Positions 20,065 through 31,599 of a DNA stretch of 64,000 bases are shown one piece after another; position 1 is the first letter of the stretch, and every line of letters begins with the position of its first letter. The stretch covers positions 62,001 to 126,000 of the forward strand of contig JALLLT010000009.1 in the NCBI GenBank assembly GCA_025266875.1. Direction: 5' to 3'. Position numbers and translations under genes: made by a program. The stretch comes from Fennellomyces sp. T-0311 (taxonomy: Eukaryota; Mucoromycota; Mucoromycetes; Mucorales; Lichtheimiaceae). The notes under the pieces were generated by a model. That model worked only from the letters and a program-made list of their open reading frames with translations, was not told where the DNA came from and did not search any database.

Positions 20065-22375
20065 TGACCCTCGCCAATGCTATATTCCAACCTGGCACTC
20101 AACCGCTAACTTGTCGTCTTTCTCATCTAATGACTATGTGTTTTTGCCGGAATCGCTGCACAGCGTCAGCTCTTCTTCAGAAATCGATTTTCTGAACCCC
20201 ACTTGGACTGACCATTCCCTGATCACATTTTCCCTGCGATGTCCCAGGGTTACTGCTGGTGGCCATGATATCTGGCGTGCTAACCCGTTTCTAGCCTGGT
20301 TCAAGGCCTTCCAGATGAAAATGGGAGAGGATCTAGCTGCTGTCCACAACCAAATTTCAACATGTTGCAGTCCTCAAGAAGCATGAGAACTGACTAAAAA
20401 GACCGTTCAACAATCTTGCCGGCAGCACGGAAGATACGAAGCCACAAGGCGCCATCGACAACTGAAGCACCTCCAACGACAGCGGAATCGGATGCTTCGA
20501 GCACAGAAAAGTATGCAAGAAACCCCACATCGTCCAACTGCAGTGTGTACCGCCATTGTAAATATCCAGGAAGAGAATGCATAGATCTATTCACTCAAAG
20601 CAAGTGTTCGCTGGAGGGAAACGGGGGAAACATCCGCCGGATACATCAAGCGTACTGCGAGACAGCGTCAAGCACAACGAAACATGGTAGAACTGCAACA
20701 TCCATGCACAGGAGTCTCAGGCTCCTCTCTCGATCACATGCATGATGCTGCAATGACCTTCTAGCAACAGTTATACAAAACTGAGCCTACTAATGAGGAA
20801 GCCATCTCAGACATTCTTAGTGGCATCCCACCTTCTTGCGTTCTCGACGACTCTGACCGCGACCTGCTAGTGCAAGATATAACACTGGAGGAGCTGCAAA
20901 CGGCTGTTCGTCGCTCACCTAAGCAAAGCAGCCCTGGGATGGATGGCTTACTGTATGCAATTTTAAGCCTCCTTTTTCATCATGAAGCAACGGTGGATCT
21001 GATTGTGCAAGTGTACAACGAGGCACTCCAAAATGGCATCTTCCCCTCATCATGGTCTGAGACCTTCTTGTGTCTCCTTTCAAAAAAAGAGGACTTGACG
21101 AATTTGGCCAACTGGCGCCCGATTTCTTTGATCAATACCGACGCCAAGATATTTACTAGGATCCTCAACGCGAGAATGGTATCTGTCAGCGCAAAACTCA
21201 TCAACAAGTACCAGACCGGCATTCGACATGGTCGATATATTGCCGATAATGGCTTGGTGGTGAGGTTGGCAATGGATCATGCAGCAAAACAAGGTCTTGA
21301 TGACATTGCTATGGCTCTGGATAACGAGAAGGCGTACGATCGAGTACAGCCCCTATACCTGGAGCACTGTCTTGAACGGTTTGGATTCCTGGAAACGATT
21401 CGGAGGTGCATCGGAAATCTTTTCTTTGGGACTAACATAAGGATCAACATCAATGGGCCCTATCCCCTGCCATCCAGCAAGGTCGAGGAGTCCGCCAAGG
21501 CGACCCGTTGTCTCCGATCTTGTTCAATCTGACACTGGAACCCCTACTACAACGAGTACTGCACGACCCTTCTATCCATGGTTTTGTCCTGGAGCGCCCT
21601 GGCCCTCTTATTCCAGCGTTAACGGAACTGTCTGCCCAGCTCAAAGTCCTAGCTTATGCCGACGACTGCCTCTTCTACATACACAACCCGTCTGATTTAC
21701 ACCGAATCATGCATCATCTCATCACTTATGGACAAGCATCGAACGCCAAGGCCAATTTCAACAAAATTCACGCTATATCCTTGTCTGGCAAATCGTCCGT
21801 GACCTGGCCGCCACAACTGGCTCAATATGATATCCACTCTTGGTACGATCAGACCTCCACCAATGCATTGGTCTACCTTGGATACACTCTTTGCTCTTCG
21901 CCTATCCAGCGAGATGCTTTTCTTCAAGCACTTCTTGTTAAGATTCAATCGGGCTGTCAAATACAATCTCAACGCTCCCTGTCTATTGTTGTATCCAACA
22001 TGAACATAATCACTGATCAGTATCTCGGAACGGTTATCTCTCACTTTCCTTTTTGGTAAAACTCACTCATGCAGACATATCTTCCATATCCGGCATATTA
22101 TCATAGACGTTATCATGAACGCGTGTCAACAGCTATCACTTAGCTTATCGTTATCCGTTATGGACCAGCTCCATAACGATAGACATCACTCGTTTCTCAA
22201 TAACACCCCAACATGACATACGTAATGGATATACAGGTATAATCATGATATGACCTTGGATAACATCGGTAATAGGAAGTCCCATCCATGATAAGCATTT
22301 AATATAAATAGAGCGAACTCTTCATCAATAAACTACAGTTTTCTGAGTCTCGTTGACTTCTATTGTCCCTTTTCG
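20065..22375 (+). pseudogene. 5'-truncated LINE 2: endonuclease end plus reverse transcriptase, broken
   Basis: One frame runs from about 20066 through the endonuclease end (SNDYVFLPESL, WTDHSLI) and a linker into a reverse transcriptase (SSPGMDGLLY, NWRPISLINTD, ALDNEKAYDRV). Stops interrupt it at TGA 20384, TAG 20582 and TAG 20762. A frameshift near 21490-21500 moves the frame to GVRQGDPLSPILFNL and then the AYADDCLF catalytic motif (about 21655-21680). Coding ends at 22059. The 3' tail (22060 to about 22370) shares GATAAGCATTTA and GTCTCGTTGAC with LINE 1. The copy starts right after the LINE 1 tail. Confidence 0.85.
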
Positions 22376-22653
22376 ATACTCGCTACTTCGCTCTTATCTC
22401 ACCGTTACTCATGCTCACTTTGATCCAATTACTTTTGGTATTCGTCATCGTTCTTGTGTTCATTTTAAATCTATCGTGTTATTTGTATCGTGTATAACGT
22501 GCTATTGCATTATTCCTTATCGTTATTGGCTATCTGCTACACCGGGTATTTTCAATGTATACAAGTTATTCGCGTAACCTTAAGCTCTTTTGAAATATAT
22601 AAAAGGCAGTGATTGAAAGTGTGATAGAATCATTCAACAAACAGTCTAACTAG

Positions 22654-23341
22654 ATGAACTCCAGCAACAACATTAACAACAACCGCACGGTGAACAAGAA
22701 GGGCGACAAGAGGAGCAGCAAGAAGAACGGAAAGGTTTCCGTACGGGTTACAAAGAATAAGGCTGCTAAAAAAAGCCAATGCTGGTACTTTTTTAACAAA
22801 CTATATATGACTTACATCGTACTAATGTTCGACTTTTTCGTCAAGTTGTAGCTGCGGTAATCGAATCCTACTTTAAAGAGAAGGATATTTTAGTGAATGA
22901 GATGTCCAAATATGGGATCAGTGGGTTCGAGACTGAAGAAGAGACGGAGGAGTTTGACAACCTCTTGGCCACCACTCCACATCGGCGACGTGCAACTGTC
23001 ACAGAAACAATCCGTACCAGGGTACTACGAATGCACAACCCAGCAAGAAACATGTACCGACAAGTTGCCCAACGGGTAAAAATTTCGCCTTCCACTGCCA
23101 GACGAACTGTGCTGGACGATATCAACAAGTACATGGTTGATCAGAGACGAGATATGGAACTCGAAGTGGCAGCAACAACAGCTGCAAGAATTGCAGAAGC
23201 CGAGGGAGAGAGACTGTCGTCTCTAAACGACGATATGGATTACGATGAAGATGCATGTCCCGGTGAGGACATGGAGTGTAATGAGGATGGTTCAACATCA
23301 GAGTCAGATGAACTCAAGGGTTTAGAAAGCATGAAGTTGTA
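22654..23341 (+). CDS. Helix-turn-helix protein next to a Tc1-like transposase
   Basis: A first Asn/Lys-rich exon from ATG 22654 is followed by an intron ending at TAG 22851, then a second exon to the TAG at 23339-23341. The exact join was not resolved. The second part has a helix-turn-helix (RQVAQRVKISPSTARRTV) and an Asp/Glu-rich C-terminus. It resembles in type the accessory gene at 12352-12999, again next to an IS630/Tc1 transposase gene. A role as the DNA-binding partner of the transposase is inferred. Confidence 0.45.
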
Positions 23342-23625
23342 GTCTACCTTTTCCCTGTTGGAACCCAATATTATGCATAGTTAATACATATACGTTATTA
23401 CAGTATACTTTTTATCGTAGCAAACCAGGAAGTAAATATCGATTGATTTCACGTGTTGTGCTGTTACAACAATGTGTTGCCCGATTAAGAAAGTGTATAT
23501 ACAATTTGTGGCACACGATACAGTCCAACAATTTCTGGACAATATAAAAGCGTGCTTCCGTTTCTTATGTTTTTTTAACTTTACTTGTGTCTTCCAACTC
23601 TCTTCAACTTATCAAACTCAATACC

Positions 23626-24889
23626 ATGGAACATGCTACTTACTATTACGCTCTTGGTGATGGCTATTATCGTGAAACGCCAGTTCACGCGATGGAGGAG
23701 GATGCTTCTGATTTTGCTTCCCAAGCTGAGCCCGGTAACCAAGATTTACCTTCAAACGAGCCATACGAGACAACCAAACAGCAAGAATTGATATGGGGAC
23801 CCACTCTTTACCAACGTGACGATGTTACCAAATTTGTGAACTTACGAGTGATCAAAGGCGTTAACACTCATAGGGCTGCAAAGGATGCAAAAATCGGCAA
23901 ATCAAGAGCCTACCAATTTGATCTCGAACGACAACGGAATCCGGGAGTGCTTCCAGGTCTCCGTGTTAAAGGATATCGATCGAAATCTGCCAAGATCACT
24001 GATGAGCAAGCCGATTATCTTGTCACTTTTGTGAGCAAGCAAGATCCTTATTTTACGATGGCCGCTGTAATGGATGCTTTTAATGAGAAGTTCAAGGGTT
24101 GGTAAATGATAAGCATAGTTTACGCTGCTCAATTACTAACATTGATTGTAGATAGCTCGGTTTGCAAGACCACAGTCCAAACGTACATTAAAACGAAGTT
24201 GCATTCAGACTTACTATACCACCACTCGGTCAAGGACAGCTATTTGACAGCAATGTCTTTACCAATTTTGTGGAGTATCTCACACAGAAACGCTTCGATT
24301 ACTTCACCAATTGCGCATTCATTGATGAGTGCAGGATCTACAAGACTGGTCTTCACCCTGTGTCCAAATTGCCCAAAAGAATACCTGCTGGTAACACCTT
24401 CCCGTTCGACGTTTTTTGCTGTCTTACGGTGGAGGGTTTGCATGGTGTCTCACAACAAGGAATGCTCTCGGATCGTAAGAAGAAACAACGGAATGTTCAA
24501 AAGTTGCTCACGGCGCACAAGAAAACCATCTGGACCACAGCCCACCATTTTCTTCTGTTCGTAATGAATTTCGTCAAGTTTTTCAAGGATTCCAATGCTA
24601 CCGGGATAGCAATCGTCATGGAAGATACAGAGATGCATCGCAACGAACGTGTGGTAAAGGCGATCAAGGATGCTGGCTTCTACCCAGTGTATATCCGAAG
24701 AGCCTGGCTGCACTAAACCCGGCCAAATCCCTGTGGAATCGCCTTATTGACTGTGTGAGAGTGAATGCCATATCAGAAGAGGACGATTTGGCAAATCGTA
24801 TCACGGAGGCAGCGAGGACTATAACAAAAGCAGATTGTCAGGAATGGATATCACAGTCAAGTTCTTTCCTTAAGGACTACGATGCATAG
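23626..24889 (+). pseudogene. Tc1/IS630-type transposase, frameshifted
   Basis: ATG 23626 opens an acidic leader followed by a helix-turn-helix region (NTHRAAKDAKIGKSRAYQF). An intron near 24103-24160 and frameshifts near 24258 and 24705 break the frame. The core shows Asp in NCAFIDECRIYKTG and IVMEDTEMHRNERV at the second Asp position. The final motif reads LNPAKSLWNRLIDCV, with Lys where Glu is expected. The end lies at TAG 24887-24889. It is the same general family as 17849-19344 but clearly a different lineage. Confidence 0.7.
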
Positions 24890-24989
24890 ATTTTTCAATT
24901 ATTTATTTCCTCAACAGTTGTTAGTGATGTGTAGTCTTATGTGAATAATTTCCATTAGGGTTGTCGCTTATGTCTAATGTTGCAAAGTT

Positions 24990-25110
24990 GTTGTCCAATG
25001 CACTGGATGAGATTCCCAAAAAGCTGATTGACGATTTCCAACAAGCACATGATGACTTCCAAAACGTTGATTGATGATTTCCGACAAGCAGATGACGATT
25101 TCCACAATGC
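24990..25110. repeat. Short direct repeats after the Tc1-like relic
   Basis: About four degenerate copies of GATGATTTCCAACAAGCA-like DNA at roughly 20-27 bp spacing. They resemble the sub-terminal binding-site arrays seen in the other elements. No matching inverted end was found upstream of 22654. Confidence 0.4.
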
Positions 25111-26086
25111 TGAATTTTTTTTCTAAAAAGCGGCGTCGTACATTTCCCTAAAGTAGAGCACACTTGTTCACAGACACTCAGAGTATGTCCATATAGATAC
25201 TGTAGTGTCGGATCCAGTAAAGTGACAGCAGCAGGACCTGTATAGAGAAGCCCTGCCATGTGAGCAAAGAACAAAATATAATACTTCGCAAAAACAAAAG
25301 TCTACCTGTATAATTATCTGGAAAAAGCCAATACGCAAGTGCAGTATTGGAATGGAATTGAATCACACTTGCAGTGCGAGGATACAATTAGAAAAGAAAT
25401 GAAAGTACCCCTCAACGGAGCACTGGAACAATTACAAATCACTAATAAAACCAATCACTATGAATACACTAGAATTTACAACAATCAAAAGCACACTCAC
25501 GGCAGAGCTCTCTCCTATCCTCCTCTGGGAAGAAAAGCCTTGTTGTTTATTCATCTGATCAAGTTTTGCTTTTTAAAGCACACAGTGTTGTACAATTTGA
25601 AGGTCATATTAGGAAACTAGTGCAGTAATTAATCGTTAGGGAATACTTGTGCGGATTCGCCATAAGAGTTTGGTTCAGTATGCTTCAATCACCCTTGATT
25701 TTTACTATAACCTTTAACCCCGCACCAACAATACACAGCTTTTCCATTGTGCGACACCAGAAATCCTTAATCCCCATCATTATTCCATAAATCTATTTTT
25801 ATCTTCCATAATCCCCCAAATCTGTCCAAAGTCAAACGAGAAATACAGTATGAGGGGGGTGCAAATAGACGTACCTCCGGTAGGTGTGCCTGGGGTTGGC
25901 GAAGACCAAATATATGCGTCACAAGAGTTTTAACTAATACTTTAAGACACAATCGTCGAAAGACTCAGTGCAACTTTGCTCATGTTTTTGAGGATCGCTG
26001 CCCCTGTGTGCATAATGGTTGTTCGATCTCTCAGATTCAAGTTGATCTGATGACTGTTCTCACTGCACAACTCCTTCGCGTACCGA
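25111..26086. other. No gene seen
   Basis: AT-rich sequence without a supported reading frame or repeat. Confidence 0.5.
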
Positions 26087-27183
26087 TTGGTAGCAGGTGT
26101 CTCGGTGCTCTTTATGATGTTTATTTGGTATAGGATTTCTACAAAGCAATCGCGCATTCTTTTTTTTGCCGTTTACTCTTTTACTGCTGCAAAGGATGAC
26201 TACGCATCTCTGACAAACTATCAAGCCTCAATCAATCAAATAAGGGAGAACCAATCTGAGATTATCCGACAGCTGGAAAGTAGTCAGTCGAGCAGCAGCA
26301 ACGCACCCATTTCGTCGACGCAACCACCGATGGCATCAGGTACTATTGTCAATCGCCCTGAACCAATAGAAACGAACGGTGTAAAAACATACAAGATCAT
26401 GGGATCGCATATCATAGCTTTGATTGATCCAGACCATACAAAGCCAAAGCATCAGGTACAAGGTGTCTTGGGCGCAATTCGCAAATACAGACGAAAGCTG
26501 ATTGACGCTCTACGAGGCCAACTGAAAAACACCCAGTATGCGACGGTGTCGTGGTCCATATTCCCTGCCAAGAGTATCGAGTACCTGAAATGAATACTTT
26601 TCAAGATATTGTGCTTGCGCCAACTGGTGTAGATCTGAAGGTTTATGCAGGTAATTGGGCTGCAGATCATTTCCTCGCCACGACGTGGAATAACAGTGCA
26701 GGATATCGACGTCAAGTGTAAGCGTATATATTTTCGTTACATTACCTTTCATTAACTTTCCACTCAAAAGAATCGATCGCATCAACGTACTGCTGCTCCA
26801 GGTGGTGGTGGTGGTGGTGATGGTCGTCGTAGAGCCGGTAAGGATCATAATAATCGTCTGTCTGTTACTGGTAAGGGTAGAGTAACTGATCGTGAACCTG
26901 TTGGTGTCTTAAATGGAGGACTTGACCATGTGAATGCTGGTGCGAATCTGAGTAATACACAAGGTTTACCTAAACAAGTCCGTGTTAACGCTACAACTGG
27001 CCAAGGTAATCGGAGTGCTGCTAGTGTCACTGACATGGAGGGACCAATTTACGATGCTCCCCACTATCGTGCTTCATGTGCAAGTAGCGAGACTGACATG
27101 GAGGATGTGCCATCTTCCAGGCGCCGGTATTGTCGATGGCGGTTTGTGCACTATGTCACTTTTTGTTCTAATATACATTGTTA
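26087..27183 (+). pseudogene. HWAA-family gene (copy B), frameshifted
   Basis: A coiled-coil-like N-terminus (SINQIRENQSEIIRQLESSQ) and a Ser-rich linker lead into a conserved core (YKIMGSHIIALIDPD...RKYRRKLIDALRG). The frame stops at TGA 26591-26593 and resumes one frame over with FQDIVLAPTGVDLKVYAGNW and AADHFLATTWNN. A phase-0 intron GTGTAAG...AAAAG (about 26718-26770) joins to a Gly/Arg-rich tail ending near 27183. The AGNWAA...TTW block matches the GHWAA and AHWAA blocks at 0.85 kb and 40.4 kb. The start shown is only the open frame start; the true start is unknown. Confidence 0.45.
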
Positions 27184-27189
27184 GTCCCC

Positions 27190-27860
27190 ATTCTCAATCA
27201 CAATCATCTGTAACACCTAGATAAGTCGTTGGGTCATGTAATTAATGGAAGCAAACCGATCTTTTCTATTTGCCAAAGGCATTACGGTGGAGGCTCATCT
27301 ACTGCTGAGTTAATTGGATACAATTGCTTATACATGTCGATACTAAGGGATCTAACCGTATCTTTAGATCAAATTAAAATGCACAGACTCCTGGACCAGA
27401 AGAGTAAGTGCCAACAATATATATATGGGTTATGAGCTAACTGGTTTTCATTTTAGAAGCTCAAGTAATGGATCAACCAACAAGAGACACAAGTACGTAC
27501 TTATTCACTCGACAATGTATGCTCCATAATAAGACCGCCTTATGTATTTAGAGTGTCCCAGAACAAGAACAAGTTGGCGCTTGCACAAGGTATATGCAAC
27601 GACGTCGCTCTTCAAGAATCAGTTAAGGAAGTACAGATCAGTTGGTGGGCTAGTGGATTGGTTATTTGTAATACTTTATCTGAATGTATAAAATATATGA
27701 GAATGGCACATAATATAAAGGTGCATATTAGGGAGATGGTGAATAGAATTATACATGAATCTCTATGGATCTACCTGAATTAAGTACAATGAATACTCCT
27801 GACTCTTCCTGACAATACCTAGGTTCCTGAGATCTATGAAGTGGTACTTTACATTCATTT
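27190..27860. other. No convincing gene
   Basis: Short frames only, among them KNKLALAQGICNDVALQESV near 27560. They could be 3' exons of the HWAA relic, but no motif supports this. Confidence 0.35.
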
Positions 27861-28780
27861 CCACAGTATTGTAGGTCATAAACATCCAGGAACTATCATG
27901 CACTTTGATGCAGCATTTAGGCCTTGGTGCGCCTGTCCCAGGACGCAGTAAAGAACTAGAACCAATGGAGATCGATGTTACTTCTCCTGAGGGACAATAG
28001 CTCGAACGGATTGCCTCGTTGTCAGTCGTACACACAATCACATAAAGAGATTATTAGCATCATGCTTTCAACAAAGCATCGTTGGAACCAAGAAAGGTAC
28101 AAGCGTACTGGAAAGGAGATGAGCATCAAGGCTTTGGAAAAGGACAGAAAAGCGCGAAACACCCGAGACAAGACTGTGCGGCGCCGATCCTCAGCGCGGA
28201 TACGAGCTGTGATTGCTGACGGTACAAAGCATGGTCACGTCTTAAATTGCTTCGGAAGTTGGGTGACGCGTGTGTTTGTTATTCTCATGGGTACATAATT
28301 CGTAACTGACAACGTTAAATAGGCAATAGCCCGATACGCGGACATGCAGGGAGATGCGCAAAGAAAATCAAGGAAGCGATGCGTCCAGCGCAAAGGGGCT
28401 GCATGGTAGTTGGTGATGAATATCTGTCGTCGAGTATATGCACTTACTGGTTTAAGCGATTGCACTGCCATATGGCACAACGTGGTATGTCCCAGTCGCA
28501 ACATGATAAATAGAGACAGCATCGGCAGCCATAACATTGCTCTTATGGATCTTTCCACGATGATTGCGAAGGACGGTTTGGTCTTTTTCCCTCCTTCAGA
28601 CGCGCCGCAACAACAACAACAACAACAACAACAACAACGACTAAGCAGCGCAAGTGGTACCTTGCTATGAATAACTGTCCCGCGGTTGCTCCCACTGGTA
28701 ATATCTTTCCCTTGAGCACTCACAGGTAGCTAATATTTCGATTAATCAGGATCCTGGATGCGCCATCTGGAAGAATGAAT
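27860..28780 (+). pseudogene. TnpB/Fanzor-like nuclease relic (copy 1), 5'-truncated
   Basis: Aligns by eye with the minus-strand gene at 56.3-57.4 kb: EPMEIDVTSPEGQ against VAMDIDVTCPEQQQ, then GNSPIRGHAG, VVGDEYLSSSICTYW (RuvC-II Glu and zinc-ribbon start) and RDSIGSHNIALMDLSTMIAK (RuvC-III Asp). The RuvC-I motif is absent. Several stops interrupt the frame (for example after EGQ at about 28000), and the second Cys of the first CxxC is Trp. A polyglutamine tract (28606-28638) follows. The tail GT...AG intron and GAATGGGCTTGGTAAGT are shared with the other copy. Confidence 0.65.
28606..28638 (+). repeat. CAA/CAACAA microsatellite (polyglutamine codons)
   Basis: About ten CAA codons in the TnpB-like relic. 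The second copy near 56460-56480 has a shorter tract, so the length varies between copies. Confidence 0.8.
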
Positions 28781-28879
28781 GGGCTTGGTAAGTGGTAGTC
28801 ATCATGAATAATTTACCCCAGACATGTTACCATAGCCCAAATGTTTAGCCGGTTCGATTTTCATGTGAAGGGAAGCCCC

Positions 28880-29001
28880 CTTTCTCCTTTTGCACTTGCC
28901 TTTCTTTCTTCCCTCTCTGTGTACATGCCGCAATAGATCTTATACCTCTTTTTTTATCCTTATTCCACTGTGCCCTTAATTTAAACTAATACTAGACCGT
29001 C
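28880..29001 (+). promoter_or_regulatory. Pyrimidine-rich leader upstream of the PEX22-like gene
   Basis: A CT-rich run (CTTTCTTTCTTCCCTCTCTG, about 28900-28920) lies before ATG 29002, typical of fungal core promoter and leader DNA. No specific factor site is claimed. Confidence 0.35.
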
Positions 29002-29913
29002 ATGCCCACAAACGCACTTGTACAAAGGCAAATGTCGCTGCTGCCGCGCTGGGTCGTTCGGATTGTTGGATATTCGTCCTTGGCGGCTACTATCATTAGC
29101 ATCATTGTCTACTGGTATAAGCGGTTCCCTCCCTCTTCCAGTACACGCCGGTCCACTCGCTCCAACGACGGACGCAATCAACAGGTAAATCGCCTCCAAC
29201 CGAGATTAGTAATGAAGAATAGCCTAAAGGTAAACTCTGTCCATTATAGGCGAGAGCGTCGGGAACCCCGGCAGCAAGCGGCAGTAGCAGTGGGTGGGGA
29301 AGTCGACTGCTCGGCAACAAGAAGAAGCGAGTCATGACACTTTCATTGAAAAACGTACGAGTGGCTGTTATGAAGGCGAATTGCGTGTATACTAATGAGG
29401 GCACAATAGACGGTGTTATGGAACCCTTCATCGGACGTCAACACACCCAACCATGCGTTCCACGAAAATGCAGCGATTGCGCTGACCCGATTGACACAGC
29501 TGTACGATGTACACGTCGTTATCCACGTGGGCTCCAAAGACGAGCAGGAGCAGATCCAGCGCCTGTTGACGAACGCGGGGCTGCTCGACAAGGGTGTCCT
29601 GGACAGCCGCAAAATCCTCTGGTGCTCAACGGAGGAAGGCAAGATCCACATGATCCGGCACATCGAGCCGCACATCCACATCGAAGGCGGCTGGGAGCTG
29701 GATGACGGCGAGGACATTGTTCGCAAGCTCCGGCCTTTTGTTTCGCGACTAATTTGGGTAATTACCAGACGGAGGCGCAGCTCGTTCAATCAAGCACGGC
29801 TGAAGGAGTCGGATCAAGGAATCTTGGGCCAGAACGTCGAATTGGCGGAGAAGCTGCTGGAGACGTCGATTGCACAGGAGGTCGGGTTTGCCGTCGACGA
29901 TGAGGACGTATGA
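29002..29913 (+). CDS. PEX22: Peroxin-22-like peroxisomal membrane protein
   Basis: Three exons, 29002-29184, 29250-29354 and 29410-29913, join in phase 0 into 262 residues. An N-terminal membrane segment lies at about 18-40 (VVRIVGYSSLAATIISIIVY), followed by a low-complexity basic linker. The C-terminal domain starts with VMTLSLKNTVLWNPSSDVNT and continues with a Rossmann-like pattern (LTRLTQLYDVHVVIHV, ILWCSTEEGKIHMIRHIEP, IRKLRPFVSRLIWVI-type ending). In yeast, Pex22 anchors the ubiquitin-conjugating enzyme Pex4 at the peroxisome for receptor recycling (family knowledge). The name rests on pattern recognition of the fungal Pex22 family. All splice sites are canonical and no defect is seen. 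Confidence 0.75.
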
Positions 29914-30059
29914 ACTAAGCAATAAAAGGACATTATGTACACAAACATTTGTGATGTAGTGTGTAGCACGGACAACTCCGCGAAGGGATTGCCTTTCTTG
30001 AAGTTCGATTTCGTGACACGGTGTAATTATTTAATTGCTCTTTGTGTCGCTGTGCTTCG

Positions 30060-30105
30060 TTTTCTCTTCTCTTCCCATCCCCCTCACCCTACACTCCTTG
30101 AAACC
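30060..30105 (+). promoter_or_regulatory. CT-rich leader before the aspartic protease start
   Basis: TTTTCTCTTCTCTTCCCATC followed by CCCCTCACCC directly upstream of ATG 30106, a common feature of well-expressed fungal genes. This suggests the transcription start region only. Confidence 0.4.
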
Positions 30106-31599
30106 ATGCTGGTATCCGCCATCGGACTTGCGGTGCTCGCCGCATCTTCCGCCACTGCCGCCGCCGCTGCCGAGATCAAGCCAATCACCATTCCCTTGGT
30201 GCGAAATCAAAACGGCTACGGCACTCGAATCAGACGCTCCTCCATGGAGAGGCGCCAAGCGTCCCCCACCACCCAGCGTCTCTTTAATTCTGATGGCCGC
30301 GAGTTCCTGATCGAGGTCGGCATAGGAACCCCTGCGCAAAAGTTCAACGTGACGTTGGATACTGGAAGGTATGTGTGCCTGGTACGACCGAAACCAGCGT
30401 GAAAAGAAAAATCGGGCTGAGCAAGCAAGCATATCCCTTTTAGCGGTACGTTATGGGTGCCTTCGACCGATTGCTCCATGCTAAACTGTCCCTACGAGCG
30501 ATTCAACGCGTCCGCTTCAACCTCAGCCCAAACGACGAATGCTACTTTCCAAATAACGTACGGCATTGGTATGGCGAACGGCACCTACGTCCAAGAATCT
30601 GTCACTGTGGCGGGTCTAAATATTCCCAACCAAGTCGTTGGTCTGGCTGCTGAAACCGAGGATATATACGGTGGCATGTCCGAGGGATACAGTAATGGCA
30701 TTATGGGCTTTGGTTTCCCGGGCATGAACGCTCTGCGTGGATACGAACAGGACGTTCCTTTTATATTCAACCTCGCAAACAACAACCTCATCCCTGAAGC
30801 AATATTTTCTATCTACCTCAACAGCCAGTTCGAGTACGGATATTCGGGAGAAATCACGCTTGGTGGCATCGACGACTCAAAGTATACTGGCTCACTGACA
30901 TATGCGCCTGTGGCCAGCTACACGCTAGGTACAAGCACAGGGCAAGTCATTCAGGATGTGTACATCTATTGGACATTGGGTGGTACTGGTATCCAGACTT
31001 CGACCGGCTTCAATACCAACTTTGCCGAGGTGAAAGGCTTCATTCTCGACACTGGCTCCACGCTGACGTATGGCCCGAAAGAAATCACCGACCAAATCGC
31101 CCAATCAATTACTGGAACTAGTGCCCAGCAGATCTACGACGTGTTCTACGGCATGTACCGTATCGACTGTGGACTTGCTTCGCGTGATGATACCATCACT
31201 TTCTCCGTCGCCACAAACCCTCAGTCACCTGCAAGTGACCCATACAAAATGGCGGTACCGCTTCGTGAAATGATCGTTCCGCTGAATGCCCACACACCCG
31301 AAGAGGCACAAGAGTGCTTCCTCGGTGTTGCACCAATGCCAAATAGTCTTTCCTGGGAATCACCGATTGAATATGTTCTTGGAGAGTCGGTGTTGCGCTC
31401 GTTCTATACGGTACATGATATGGCAAGACGTCGTATTGGCATCGCCCCTGCCGCCTTTGTCCAAAGTAGCAATGGATCAAACGGAAACGGTGATGGTAAC
31501 GGCAACGACAAGAACGCCACCGGCTCTAACCTTCTTCGGTCGCTGAGATCAGTAATCATGGTAGCTGCCATGGTAACTGGCATCAACATGCTTTTCTAA
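30106..31599 (+). CDS. Pepsin-like aspartic protease, probably GPI-anchored (yapsin type)
   Basis: Exons 30106-30368 and 30444-31599 encode 472 residues. A signal peptide (MLVSAIGLAVLAASSATA) is followed by a propeptide with the basic site RIRRSSMERR. The catalytic DTGS motifs are Asp85 (split by the intron, DTG|S then GTLWVPS) and Asp290 (ILDTGSTLTYG). A long flap region contains several NXT/S sites. The C-terminal lobe ends with YVLGESVLRSFYTVHD, matching the family's ILGDxFLRxxY. The tail is Asn/Gly-rich, then hydrophobic (VIMVAAMVTGINMLF), as in GPI-attachment signals. It should act at the cell surface or be secreted and hydrolyse proteins. Length is slightly above secreted Mucorales pepsins because of the tail. 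It is intact. Confidence 0.92.

Larger units (their letters stand above)
9925..20065 (+). mobile_element. Non-LTR retrotransposon 1, split by a nested DNA transposon
   Basis: ORF1 and endonuclease remnants are followed by a 3' tail that is interrupted at 11974 and resumes at 19968. The resumed part (TAGAGAGAGC...AAGTCTCATTGAC) aligns with the 3' tail of LINE 2 near 22308-22350 (TAGAGCGAAC...GAGTCTCGTTGAC), which confirms the interruption. The exact 3' boundary near 20065 is approximate. Confidence 0.7.

Noticed and set aside
28235..28723. Minus-strand frame with a poly-Cys run
   Set aside because: The Cys run is the complement of the CAA repeat; the plus strand carries the TnpB-like motifs.
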